Assembly (NCBI GenBank): GCA_937928195.1
Contig: CALEYZ010000021.1
Coordinates: 1 to 14,576 of the forward strand
DNA: 14,576 nucleotides
Direction of reading: 5' to 3'
Source of the DNA: an uncultured Limnohabitans sp.
GTDB lineage: Bacteria > Pseudomonadota > Gammaproteobacteria > Burkholderiales > Burkholderiaceae_C
Under the pieces are notes generated by a model. It worked only from the letters and a program-made list of their open reading frames with translations, ran no database searches and was not told the DNA's origin. Every line of letters starts with the position of its first letter. The stretch's first letter is position 1. Position numbers and translations under genes: made by a program. This document shows, piece after piece, positions 1-6,171 of this stretch.

Positions 1-1042
1 ACACGGTGTCGCCCTTTTTCAGAACGCCAGAGTAAACGCGCACGAAAGTCAACTGGCCCACAAAGGGGTCGGTCATCAATTTGAATGCCAACGCAGAGAA
101 TTTCTCTTCGTCGTCGGCCTTGCGTGTCACTTCTTTTTCGTCTTCGTCAAAACCTTTAATGGCTTTCACGTCCAAAGGCGAAGGCATCAATTCCAAGACA
201 GCGTCCAACATACGCTGCACGCCCTTGTTTTTAAAGGCTGTGCCGCACAACATGGGCTGAATTTCGCTGTTGATGGTACGTGTACGCAAACCAGCGGTGA
301 TCTCTTCTTCAGTCAAGTCACCTTCTTCGAGGTACTTGTTCATCAGTTCTTCAGAGGCTTCAGCAGCAGCTTCAACCATCTTCTCGCGCCACTCTTTGGC
401 AACCTCAACCAAGTTGGCTGGAATTTCTTCAAAGGTGAACTTCATGCCTTGTGAAGCTTCATCCCAGATGATGGCCTTCATTTTGCGAAGGTCAACCACG
501 CCGGTGAAGTTGTCTTCAGCGCCGATTGGGATCACGATTGGCACAGGGTTGGCCTTCAGGCGCAACTTCATCTGGTCCACAACTTTGAAGAAGTTGGCAC
601 CCGTACGGTCCATCTTGTTCACGAAGGCCAAACGTGGCACTTTGTACTTGTTTGCTTGGCGCCACACAGTCTCAGACTGTGGCTGCACACCACCCACAGC
701 GCAGTAAACCATGCAAGCGCCGTCAAGCACGCGCATAGAACGCTCAACTTCAATGGTGAAGTCAACGTGGCCTGGGGTGTCAATGATGTTGATGCGGTGG
801 TCTGCGAAAGAGCCGTCCATGCCTTTCCAGAAGCATGTGGTGGCCGCAGAAGTGATCGTGATACCACGCTCTTGTTCCTGCTCCATCCAGTCCATGGTGG
901 CAGCGCCATCATGCACTTCACCAATTTTGTGGTTCACACCGGTATAGAAAAGAATACGCTCGGTGGTAGTGGTTTTACCCGCGTCAATGTGAGCGGAAAT
1001 ACCGATGTTGCGATAGCGCTCGATGGGAGTATTGCGAGCCAT
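1..1042 (-). CDS. fusA: Elongation factor G, N-terminal half (truncated by window edge)
   Basis: EF-G is the GTPase that drives ribosomal translocation and, with RRF, ribosome recycling in the cytoplasm. The window holds the first 347 codons; the rest lies beyond base 1. The GTP-binding motifs are intact: G1 AHIDAGKT at residues 17-24, the switch region with RGITI at 59-63, G3 DTPGH at 88-92 and G4 NKMD at 142-145. The sequence runs through the G' insert into the start of domain II (FVRVYSG). The ATG at 1042-1040 is preceded by AGAGG seven nt upstream. It is the third gene of the str operon after rpsL and rpsG, with a 115-nt spacer that carries two hairpins. Identification is essentially certain; only the C-terminal domains cannot be judged. 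Confidence 0.98.
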   Translation of the reverse strand, partial: MARNTPIERYRNIGISAHIDAGKTTTTERILFYTGVNHKIGEVHDGAATMDWMEQEQERGITITSAATTCFWKGMDGSFADHRINIIDTPGHVDFTIEVERSMRVLDGACMVYCAVGGVQPQSETVWRQANKYKVPRLAFVNKMDRTGANFFKVVDQMKLRLKANPVPIVIPIGAEDNFTGVVDLRKMKAIIWDEASQGMKFTFEEIPANLVEVAKEWREKMVEAAAEASEELMNKYLEEGDLTEEEITAGLRTRTINSEIQPMLCGTAFKNKGVQRMLDAVLELMPSPLDVKAIKGFDEDEKEVTRKADDEEKFSALAFKLMTDPFVGQLTFVRVYSGVLKKGDTV

Positions 1043-1048
1043 GATCAA

Positions 1049-1053
1049 CCTCT
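1049..1053 (-). promoter_or_regulatory. Ribosome binding site of fusA
   Basis: AGAGG read on the minus strand, six to seven nt before the fusA ATG. It is seen directly in the sequence and supports the chosen start. Confidence 0.75.
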
Positions 1054-1083
1054 TGGAATTCAGTTAAAACAAAAAATGCAAAT

Positions 1084-1106
1084 GCCCTGCAGGGTCTCTA
1101 CAGGGC
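1084..1106 (-). promoter_or_regulatory. Hairpin followed by T-rich tract between rpsG and fusA
   Basis: On the minus strand GCCCTG (1106-1101) can pair with CAGGGC (1089-1084), leaving an 11-nt loop. The stem is followed downstream by ATTTGCATTTTTTGTTTT. The stem is only six bp and the T-run is interrupted, so this is at most a weak or partial terminator or attenuator. It could set the ratio of EF-G to ribosomal protein mRNA, or simply protect the 3' end of rpsG mRNA. Confidence 0.4.
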
Positions 1107-1123
1107 TTTGCGGTCGGTTGGCA

Positions 1124-1142
1124 GCGCAACACGAAGTTGCGC
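1124..1142 (-). promoter_or_regulatory. Stable 7-bp hairpin after rpsG
   Basis: GCGCAAC (1142-1136) and GTTGCGC (1130-1124) on the minus strand form a perfect 7-bp stem with a TTCGT loop. It lies 15 nt after the rpsG stop codon and no T-run follows it directly. The structure is seen in the sequence. A role in mRNA stability or operon control is inference. Confidence 0.5.
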
Positions 1143-1157
1143 GACAACCTCCGGGAT

Positions 1158-1628
1158 TTAGAAGCGGAAGTGTGAGAAGGCCTTGTTGGCTTCAGCCATG
1201 CGGTGCACTTCATCACGCTTTTTCATCGCGCCGCCGCGACCTTCATTGGCCTCGAGCAACTCGTTGGCCAAGCGCAAAGCCATGGATTTTTCACCACGCT
1301 TACGGGCCGCCTCTTTGATCCAGCGCATGGACAAAGCCAAGCGACGGACGGGGCGAACTTCGACGGGCACCTGGTAGTTGGCACCACCCACGCGGCGGGA
1401 TTTAACTTCCACCATGGGCTTGACGTTGTTGATGGCGATCGAGAAAAGTTCGACTGGGTCTTTGCCAGTTTTCTTTTCCATGTTTTCCAAGGCACCATAA
1501 ATGATGCGCTCAGCAACCGCCTTTTTGCCGCCTTCCATGATCACATTCATGAACTTGGAGAGCTCGACATTACCGAACTTGGGATCCGGCAGGATTTCAC
1601 GTTTAGGGACTTCACGACGACGTGGCAT
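1158..1628 (-). CDS. rpsG: 30S ribosomal protein S7
   Basis: S7 nucleates assembly of the 30S head by binding the 3' major domain of 16S rRNA, and it lies at the exit site. In enterobacteria it also represses translation of the str operon by binding the S12-S7 intercistronic mRNA. The 156-residue length is normal. The N-terminus is typical (MPRRREVPKREILPDPKFG), as are the VEVKSRRVGGANYQVPVEV segment and the C-terminal EANKAFSHFRF. The ATG at 1628-1626 has AGAGGTG four nt upstream. The gene is 154 nt downstream of rpsL and 115 nt upstream of fusA, the conserved str order. Nothing is unusual in the protein. Confidence 0.99.
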   Translation of the reverse strand: MPRRREVPKREILPDPKFGNVELSKFMNVIMEGGKKAVAERIIYGALENMEKKTGKDPVELFSIAINNVKPMVEVKSRRVGGANYQVPVEVRPVRRLALSMRWIKEAARKRGEKSMALRLANELLEANEGRGGAMKKRDEVHRMAEANKAFSHFRF

Positions 1629-1679
1629 ATTTCACCTCTTTGCTTCAGTTGATGGCTGGACGTCCGATCCAGACACCCT

Positions 1680-1725
1680 GCAAATTCATCTTGAATTTGC
1701 ACTTACTCGACTCCGACATGGAGTC
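1680..1725 (-). promoter_or_regulatory. Tandem hairpins in the rpsL-rpsG spacer (candidate S7 feedback site)
   Basis: Two perfect inverted repeats stand side by side. GACTCC and GGAGTC (1709-1714 and 1720-1725) form a 6-bp stem with a 5-nt loop. GCAAATTCA and TGAATTTGC (1680-1688 and 1692-1700) form a 9-bp stem with a 3-nt loop. In E. coli, S7 binds structured mRNA in this same intercistronic position and represses its own translation. The position and structure suggest an equivalent site here. Binding itself is inference, because beta-proteobacterial S7 sites are not something I can confirm by sequence match. Confidence 0.5.
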
Positions 1726-1782
1726 ACTTCGTTGAACCGGCTCGTCTAAAAACCAGCACAACACCTTTTTTTGAAAGCTAAC

Positions 1783-2160
1783 TTAAGCTTTCTTCGGGCG
1801 CTTAGCGCCATATTTAGAACGCGATTGCTTGCGATCTTTCACGCCTTGCAAATCGAGTGAACCGCGCACGATGTGATAACGCACACCAGGCAAGTCTTTC
1901 ACACGACCACCGCGAACCAACACCACGGAGTGTTCCTGCAAATTGTGGCCTTCACCACCAATGTAGGAGATCACCTCGAAGCCGTTGGTCAAGCGCACTT
2001 TGGCAACTTTACGCAGAGCAGAGTTAGGTTTTTTAGGCGTCGTGGTGTACACACGTGTGCACACACCGCGGCGCTGTGGAGAGTTTTGCATCGCAGGGCT
2101 TTTTGACTTGGTCTTTTCGACCTCGCGCCCCTGACGCACCAATTGATTGATGGTTGGCAT
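1783..2160 (-). CDS. rpsL: 30S ribosomal protein S12
   Basis: S12 sits at the decoding centre and controls translational accuracy. The protein is 125 residues, the usual length, with the invariant TTPKKPNSALRKVAKVRL segment (residues 40-57) and GGRVKDLPGVRYH (84-96). Lys43 and Lys88, the positions where substitutions usually give streptomycin resistance, are both wild type, as is Pro91. Asp89, the residue modified by RimO in E. coli, is present. The gene is first in the str operon with its own promoter upstream. The ATG at 2160-2158 has only a weak AGGGA about 11 nt away, in the loop of a small hairpin. Confidence 0.99.
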   Translation of the reverse strand: MPTINQLVRQGREVEKTKSKSPAMQNSPQRRGVCTRVYTTTPKKPNSALRKVAKVRLTNGFEVISYIGGEGHNLQEHSVVLVRGGRVKDLPGVRYHIVRGSLDLQGVKDRKQSRSKYGAKRPKKA

Positions 2161-2166
2161 TTAAAA

Positions 2167-2184
2167 AAACGTCCCTAAACGTTT
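2167..2184 (-). promoter_or_regulatory. Small hairpin plus T-run directly before rpsL
   Basis: On the minus strand AAACGT, a 6-nt loop TTAGGG and ACGTTT form a 6-bp stem, followed by further T residues and then AAATG of rpsL. The only Shine-Dalgarno-like bases (AGGG) lie in the loop. The stem is AT-rich and weak, so it may be chance. If real, it could modulate initiation at rpsL. Confidence 0.3.
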
Positions 2185-2232
2185 GGAATGAACAAAAAAA
2201 TCTTCCCCGCCCCAAATGCGGAAAAGCCTTCT

Positions 2233-2261
2233 AGTATAACGGCTGAAAAGGGGCTGTGCAA
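2233..2261 (-). promoter_or_regulatory. Candidate sigma70 promoter of the str operon
   Basis: Reading the minus strand, TTGCAC (2261-2256) is followed by a 17-nt spacer and TATACT (2238-2233). The -10 matches consensus at five of six bases and the -35 at three. The predicted start near 2226 would give a leader of about 65 nt before rpsL. It lies between the dacC stop and rpsL, where a separate promoter for the ribosomal genes is expected. Confidence 0.65.
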
Positions 2262-2313
2262 AAATTTCTACACAAGCCTCAGCAAGTCCAAAGTTTGCAA
2301 GCGCCAACTTTTC

Positions 2314-3516
2314 TTATTTGATCCACAAACGCAGAGCATCCCATGCACGGCCCAGCACACCCGCTTGCTCTACGGCGTCCAAAGCCTGCAAGGGCATGTC
2401 CACCCACAGGTGTTCATTGCGGAAAATTTTGAGGCTGCCGATGGCCTGGCCCTTGGTGACGGGCGCCACCAAGGGGTCGGGTCGAACCAGTTGTGTTTTG
2501 ATTTGCGCGGCTGAGCCCGTGGGCACCGCCACCACCAATGCGTCTGAGCGGCCCAGCTTGACTGTGGCGGCTTTGCCTTTCCAAATGACGGGCGTGGCAA
2601 CGGGTTGCCCCGCTTCAAACAGCTTGACCGCTTCGAAAGCGGTGTAACCCCAATTGAGCAGTTTTTGCGCCTCATTGGCGCGCACAGTCTCGCTGCTGGC
2701 GCCCAGCACAATGGCCATCAAGCGACGTGCGCCCAGGTTGGGAAAGTCACGTTTCGCGGTGGCCACCAAGCAGTACCCTGCGGCATCGGTATGACCGGTT
2801 GTCATGCCGTCAACGGTCGGGTCTTTGAAAATCAGCAAGTTGCGATTGGTGTCATTGGCCGCGGGTGAGCCTGGATAGCGGTATCTTTTGATGGCATAGG
2901 TGCCCATGTGTTCAGGAAAATCGTGCGCCAAGCGCATGGCCAAGGTGCTCAAGTCACGTGCGGTGGTGATGTGACCCGATTCCGTCGAACCTTCTGGATT
3001 TTTGTAACTGGTATTTTTCATGCCCAGCACTTTGGCTTGGTCGTTCATCATTTGCACAAAGCGCTCGACTGTGCCGCCCAACCCCTCGGCCAAGGCCACC
3101 GTCGCGTCATTGCCCGATTGAACAACCATGCCTTTGATCAAATCTTCGACAGGCACTTTCATTTTGGGGTCGATGAACATGCGAGACCCAGGCATCTTCG
3201 AAGCCCGTTCACTAACCGCAAAGCTTTGCTTCATGTCGATCTTTTTCGACTTCAAAGCATCAAAGACCAAGTAGGCGCTCATGAGTTTGGTCATGGATGC
3301 CGGCTCAACTGGCATGTCCAACTCACGCGAGGCCAGAATTTGATTGGCCGTCACATCTAACAAAAGATAAGCACGTGCCGCAATTTCAGGCGCCTCAGGT
3401 GCGGGGATTTGCGCTTGGACTTGAAGTGGTGACAAACCAACAGTGAAGGCAATCGCAGCCAAACTGACTGCTGCGCGCACAACACTGCGACGAAGGGTCG
3501 AGAACAAAGATGTCAT
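2314..3516 (-). CDS. dacC: D-alanyl-D-alanine carboxypeptidase, PBP5/PBP6 family (DacA/DacC-like)
   Basis: Low-molecular-weight penicillin-binding protein that trims the terminal D-Ala from peptidoglycan pentapeptides in the periplasm. The 400-residue protein starts with a signal peptide (RR at 9-10, hydrophobic core 15-28, VQA cleavage site near 35). The serine-peptidase domain has S74-M-T-K77 and SGN at 134-136. The third motif, normally KTG, reads T239-T-G241 within VDGMTTGHTDAAGYC, so the Lys is replaced by Thr (codon ACA, 2802-2800). A PBP5 C-terminal beta domain and a membrane-anchoring amphipathic helix (about 380-400) follow. The start at 3516 is chosen because it gives the signal peptide directly. 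The frame is open further upstream but that part overlaps the hydrolase gene. No Shine-Dalgarno is visible; the gene begins 16 nt after the hydrolase stop, so coupling is likely. The symbol could equally be dacA. Confidence 0.93.
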   Translation of the reverse strand: MTSLFSTLRRSVVRAAVSLAAIAFTVGLSPLQVQAQIPAPEAPEIAARAYLLLDVTANQILASRELDMPVEPASMTKLMSAYLVFDALKSKKIDMKQSFAVSERASKMPGSRMFIDPKMKVPVEDLIKGMVVQSGNDATVALAEGLGGTVERFVQMMNDQAKVLGMKNTSYKNPEGSTESGHITTARDLSTLAMRLAHDFPEHMGTYAIKRYRYPGSPAANDTNRNLLIFKDPTVDGMTTGHTDAAGYCLVATAKRDFPNLGARRLMAIVLGASSETVRANEAQKLLNWGYTAFEAVKLFEAGQPVATPVIWKGKAATVKLGRSDALVVAVPTGSAAQIKTQLVRPDPLVAPVTKGQAIGSLKIFRNEHLWVDMPLQALDAVEQAGVLGRAWDALRLWIK

Positions 3517-3532
3517 GAAGGAGCTTAAAAAA

Positions 3533-4171
3533 TTAAGCGCGCAGATGGCGGCCAACCAAGGATCGAAGCAAAGGCAATTGCCCGTGAAAAAAATGTTCAA
3601 CACCCGGTATGACGGTGACCGGCAAAGATTGCGGACGGGCCCAGTCCATGACGCTGGCCAGTGGCACCGTGTCGTCCACTTCACCGTGGACCACCAATGT
3701 TTTCTCATGAAGTTCAGCCGGCACTGGGGCTACCTGAAAACGTGAAGCGGCAGTGCCGACCAGCACCAATTTTTCCAAGTTGCCTGCTGCTGCCATTTGC
3801 ACCGCCGCATGGCTGGTTACAAATGCGCCGAAAGAGAAACCCGCCAATGCCAGGCCGTTGGCTGCGGCTGATTGGTCTTGGCTTTGAGCAATGACCGCCA
3901 TCAGGTCGTCCAGTTCACCACGTCCTTCGTCGTACACACCTGCACTGGCACCGACGCCTCGAAAATTAAATCGGATGGCACGCCAACCATTTTGAACAAA
4001 GGCTTTGGCCAAAGTCTGGACCACCTTGTTTTGCATCGTGCCGCCAAACAGAGGATGCGGATGTGCAATGACGGCAATGCCTTTGAATGACCCCTCTGTC
4101 GGTTCATCCTGAAGCCCTTCCAACACCCCGACTGGGCCTTGAAACTGCACAACCTGCGTAGCTGAATTCAT
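3533..4171 (-). CDS. Small alpha/beta hydrolase (COG2945-like)
   Basis: Predicted cytoplasmic serine hydrolase of 212 residues; the substrate is unknown. The family hallmark HPHPLFGGTM lies near residues 37-46. The nucleophile elbow GFSFGA places Ser at about 113, the acid lies in VHGEVDDTVP (about 161-170) and the catalytic His in GVEHFFHG (about 190-197). This is a full, compact fold without a lid insertion. The ATG at 4171-4169 shares its A with the TGA of the upstream ferredoxin gene; a TTG one codon earlier is possible but unnecessary. GGGG a few nt upstream is a weak ribosome binding site. Tight packing with the ferredoxin and dacC genes implies one operon. The catalytic residues are clear, the biological role is not. 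Confidence 0.88.
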   Translation of the reverse strand: MNSATQVVQFQGPVGVLEGLQDEPTEGSFKGIAVIAHPHPLFGGTMQNKVVQTLAKAFVQNGWRAIRFNFRGVGASAGVYDEGRGELDDLMAVIAQSQDQSAAANGLALAGFSFGAFVTSHAAVQMAAAGNLEKLVLVGTAASRFQVAPVPAELHEKTLVVHGEVDDTVPLASVMDWARPQSLPVTVIPGVEHFFHGQLPLLRSLVGRHLRA

Positions 4172-4512
4172 CAACGCCCCACGTTGGGTGGTGTGACCAA
4201 ACGTTGTACGACTTGGCCGTTTTGCAAATGGCTTTCAACAATTTCATCGATGTCAGCGTTGTCCACAAAGCTGTACCAAGTGCCTTCGGGATAAACCACG
4301 GCCACGGGTCCGCCGGCGCAGCGGTCCAGACAGCCCGCCTTGTTGACGCGGACTTTGCCAACGCCTGCCAAGCCCAAATCCTTCACGCGAGATTTACAGT
4401 GATCAAAGGCGGCTTGAGCGCCTTGCAGTGCACAGCAGGCTTCGCCATTCTTTCTTTCGTTCAGGCAGAAAAAAATGTGTCGCTCGTAATATGGGGGATT
4501 GTTTTCACTCAT
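4171..4512 (-). CDS. (2Fe-2S) ferredoxin, thioredoxin-like fold (COG3411-like)
   Basis: Soluble electron carrier of 113 residues related to the NuoE/Clostridium pasteurianum-type [2Fe-2S] ferredoxins. The N-terminus YYERHIFFCLNERKNGEACC and the later KAGCLDRCAGGP are diagnostic. Probable cluster ligands are Cys16, Cys26 or Cys27, Cys61 and Cys65; Cys39 is extra. The ATG overlaps the stop of the VanZ-like gene (ATGA) and the stop overlaps the next ATG, so it is translated within a coupled operon. Redox partners are unknown. The same unit includes hemJ, whose electron acceptor is also uncertain, but a link between them is speculation. Confidence 0.9.
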   Translation of the reverse strand: MSENNPPYYERHIFFCLNERKNGEACCALQGAQAAFDHCKSRVKDLGLAGVGKVRVNKAGCLDRCAGGPVAVVYPEGTWYSFVDNADIDEIVESHLQNGQVVQRLVTPPNVGR

Positions 4513-5612
4513 TCGCTCATTTTAGAGGTGCGAGATGAGGACAGTCGGCGCATCAAATAAACCAACAAAACAAAAGGCCAAAGCCAACCTATCCATTGAA
4601 TCAAGCCATGAAATCTAATGAACTGGCCTTGCTCCCAATTGTGTAAAGTCAAAGAAAAGTAAGCACTCGCTGATGCGTTATTAAGCATGGTTAATTGCAG
4701 TACCAAACCGACCAACGCCAACACTTGCACTGTTTTTTCCTGAATCCACATCATCGGCAGCGCCAAGAAAGCGGCCAAGAACAAACCCAATTGAACGGGC
4801 GGATTGATCCAGCCCCAAGCATGTGAAGGGCCATAAGTCAGTGCAGCGGACAAGGCTGTGACGCTCAAGCCCGCCCCCACCAGGAGTGCCCAAGCAATGG
4901 CTTTTTGGTGCAAGCGGCGGATCAAAGTGAATGCCAACATGCATGGCAATAACTGCCCCATGGCCACGCAGACGACTTCATAGATAGGCAAAAGAGGCTG
5001 TAATTCCACCTCTCGAACAGGCAACCAATCCAACCAGGGAGTGTCTTGCAACCACAAAGCCAGCGCGTCCTCGGCACGTTCCAGAACCTGCCCAAGTCCC
5101 AAGGGCACTGGTGCAGGAAACAACAGTGCCACAGGCCACAAAGCCAACAACACCAAAGCGCCCCTTGCATCGGGCAGGAACCAATTGGCCCGAAAACGGC
5201 TCCAACGGTCTAAAAAACCAAATCGCTCCAAAGTCCAAGCCAAGGCCGCACCCATCAACGCCCCCAAGGTGTTCAGTTCCCAATCCACATTAGAGGGAAC
5301 TCTGGCTGGCAAGAAAAGTTGCAAGGTCTCAAGTCCGAGGGACAGCAATGAAGCCACCACGACAGTGATCGTGACAGCTGGCAAATGCCTGGCACTGCGG
5401 CGTAATGCCAGCACGCCAATGAAACCCAAGGGGGCGTAGCCCAGCACGTTGGCCAGGACATCAAAGCCCGTCCAATACCGTGGCCAAGGCGCCCATAAAA
5501 AGGCGGTCCAGTCCACCCCTTGCGATCGCCAGTGATCAAATGGATACAAACTGGCGTAGACGATCAATGCGGCGTAGATACCAGCCAAAGGCCATGCCGC
5601 TGTCTTTTGCAT
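4509..5612 (-). CDS. VanZ-like multi-pass membrane protein with C-terminal extension
   Basis: Integral membrane protein of 367 residues with roughly ten hydrophobic segments. The first 130 residues form a VanZ-like domain: YPFDHWRS near 23-30, D51-x3-N55-x2-GY-x-PLG (58-63), then E95-T-x-Q98, R104-x2-S107-x2-D110-x3-N114 and GA/G at 117-121. VanZ domains are linked to low-level teicoplanin resistance in enterococci, but most proteobacterial members have no known role. The C-terminal part adds about six further membrane helices and I do not recognise it. The ATG at 5612 lies five nt after the hemJ stop and gives a normal VanZ start (MQKTAAWPLAG). An upstream start would overlap hemJ and add non-membrane sequence. 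No Shine-Dalgarno is visible. Confidence 0.8.
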   Translation of the reverse strand: MQKTAAWPLAGIYAALIVYASLYPFDHWRSQGVDWTAFLWAPWPRYWTGFDVLANVLGYAPLGFIGVLALRRSARHLPAVTITVVVASLLSLGLETLQLFLPARVPSNVDWELNTLGALMGAALAWTLERFGFLDRWSRFRANWFLPDARGALVLLALWPVALLFPAPVPLGLGQVLERAEDALALWLQDTPWLDWLPVREVELQPLLPIYEVVCVAMGQLLPCMLAFTLIRRLHQKAIAWALLVGAGLSVTALSAALTYGPSHAWGWINPPVQLGLFLAAFLALPMMWIQEKTVQVLALVGLVLQLTMLNNASASAYFSLTLHNWEQGQFIRFHGLIQWIGWLWPFVLLVYLMRRLSSSRTSKMSE

Positions 5613-5617
5613 GTGAC

Positions 5618-6046
5618 TTAAAACGGCTTCACGACCACAAAAACAACCACTGCCACCAGCATCAAAACCGGTGCCTCGTTGAACCAGCGGAACCAAACAT
5701 GACTGCGGGTGTTTTGGCCAGCTTCAAATTTTTTCAGCAAGCGACCGCAGGCATGGTGGTATCCCACAACAAGAAGCACCACGGCCAATTTGGCGTGCAT
5801 CCATGCATTGCCTGGGCCCCAACCGATGCCAATGCCCCACCACAACCAAACGCCCAAGGCAATGGCGGGTACAGACAACAAGGTGGTGAACTTGAGGAGT
5901 TTGCGCGACATGAGCAACAGCCGCTCACGCTCGGCCACCGAATCTTCGGGCACCATGGCCAGATTGACGAAGATGCGCGGCAGGTAAAACAAGCCAGCAA
6001 ACCAGCTGGCCACGAAGACGATGTGAAAGGCTTTAATCCAGAGCAT
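5618..6046 (-). CDS. hemJ: Protoporphyrinogen IX oxidase HemJ (CopD-like family)
   Basis: HemJ is the haem b-linked inner-membrane enzyme that oxidises protoporphyrinogen IX to protoporphyrin IX, the penultimate haem step, in many bacteria lacking HemG or HemY. The 142-residue length and four hydrophobic helices fit. The N-terminus MLWIKAFHIVFVASWFAGLFYLPRIFV is the family hallmark with His8, and WMHAKLA (82-88, with His84 and Lys86) followed by YHHACGRLLKKF matches the second conserved region. These proteins are often labelled only CopD family. The divergent neighbour is hemB, which strongly supports the haem role. The ATG at 6046 is chosen over longer upstream TTG options because it starts the conserved region. 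No Shine-Dalgarno is present. Confidence 0.87.
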   Translation of the reverse strand: MLWIKAFHIVFVASWFAGLFYLPRIFVNLAMVPEDSVAERERLLLMSRKLLKFTTLLSVPAIALGVWLWWGIGIGWGPGNAWMHAKLAVVLLVVGYHHACGRLLKKFEAGQNTRSHVWFRWFNEAPVLMLVAVVVFVVVKPF

Positions 6047-6052
6047 AGAGCA

Positions 6053-6058
6053 AGTGTA
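6053..6058 (-). promoter_or_regulatory. Candidate -10 element of hemJ (possible leaderless start)
   Basis: TACACT on the minus strand ends six nt before the hemJ ATG, so transcription would begin at or next to the start codon. A TTGTTC lies 18 nt further upstream as a poor -35. The absence of any Shine-Dalgarno sequence agrees with a leaderless mRNA, but the match is short. Confidence 0.35.
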
Positions 6059-6089
6059 GCCCCGGTGATTGTTTTTGAACAAGCTGAAG

Positions 6090-6109
6090 AACTTGATGTG
6101 CATCAAGTT
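6090..6109. promoter_or_regulatory. FNR/Anr-type operator between hemJ and hemB
   Basis: A 20-bp inverted repeat has arms AACTTGATG and CATCAAGTT around a 2-nt centre. Its core, TTGATGTGCATCAA (6093-6106), is an exact match to the FNR/Anr consensus TTGAT-N4-ATCAA. The centre is 53.5 nt from the hemJ ATG and 72.5 nt from the hemB ATG. If hemB is leaderless, the site sits close to a class I activator position. FNR-family regulators respond to oxygen, and several haem genes in other proteobacteria are Fnr/Anr controlled. Which gene is controlled, and in which direction, cannot be read from the sequence. Confidence 0.75.
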
Positions 6110-6159
6110 ATCTGAGCGCGAAACTTTGAACCAGTCCCCCTGGGGCCACAAACTTCAGG

Positions 6160-6165
6160 CACAAT
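6160..6165 (+). promoter_or_regulatory. Candidate -10 element of hemB (possible leaderless start)
   Basis: CACAAT ends six nt before the hemB ATG, the same geometry as for hemJ on the other strand. No good -35 is visible at 16-18 nt, which would fit an activator-dependent promoter using the upstream FNR-like site. This is suggestive only. Confidence 0.35.
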
Positions 6166-6171
6166 TTTCAA

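Noticed and set aside
3517..3708. A 64-residue N-terminal extension of the carboxypeptidase
   Set aside because: It overlaps the hydrolase gene and would place the signal peptide internally; the ATG at 3516 gives a normal secreted protein.
4509..5612. Glycopeptide resistance from the VanZ-like gene
   Set aside because: Only the VanZ-like domain is shared; there are no vanHAX-type genes and the organism is Gram-negative, so resistance is not a supported role.
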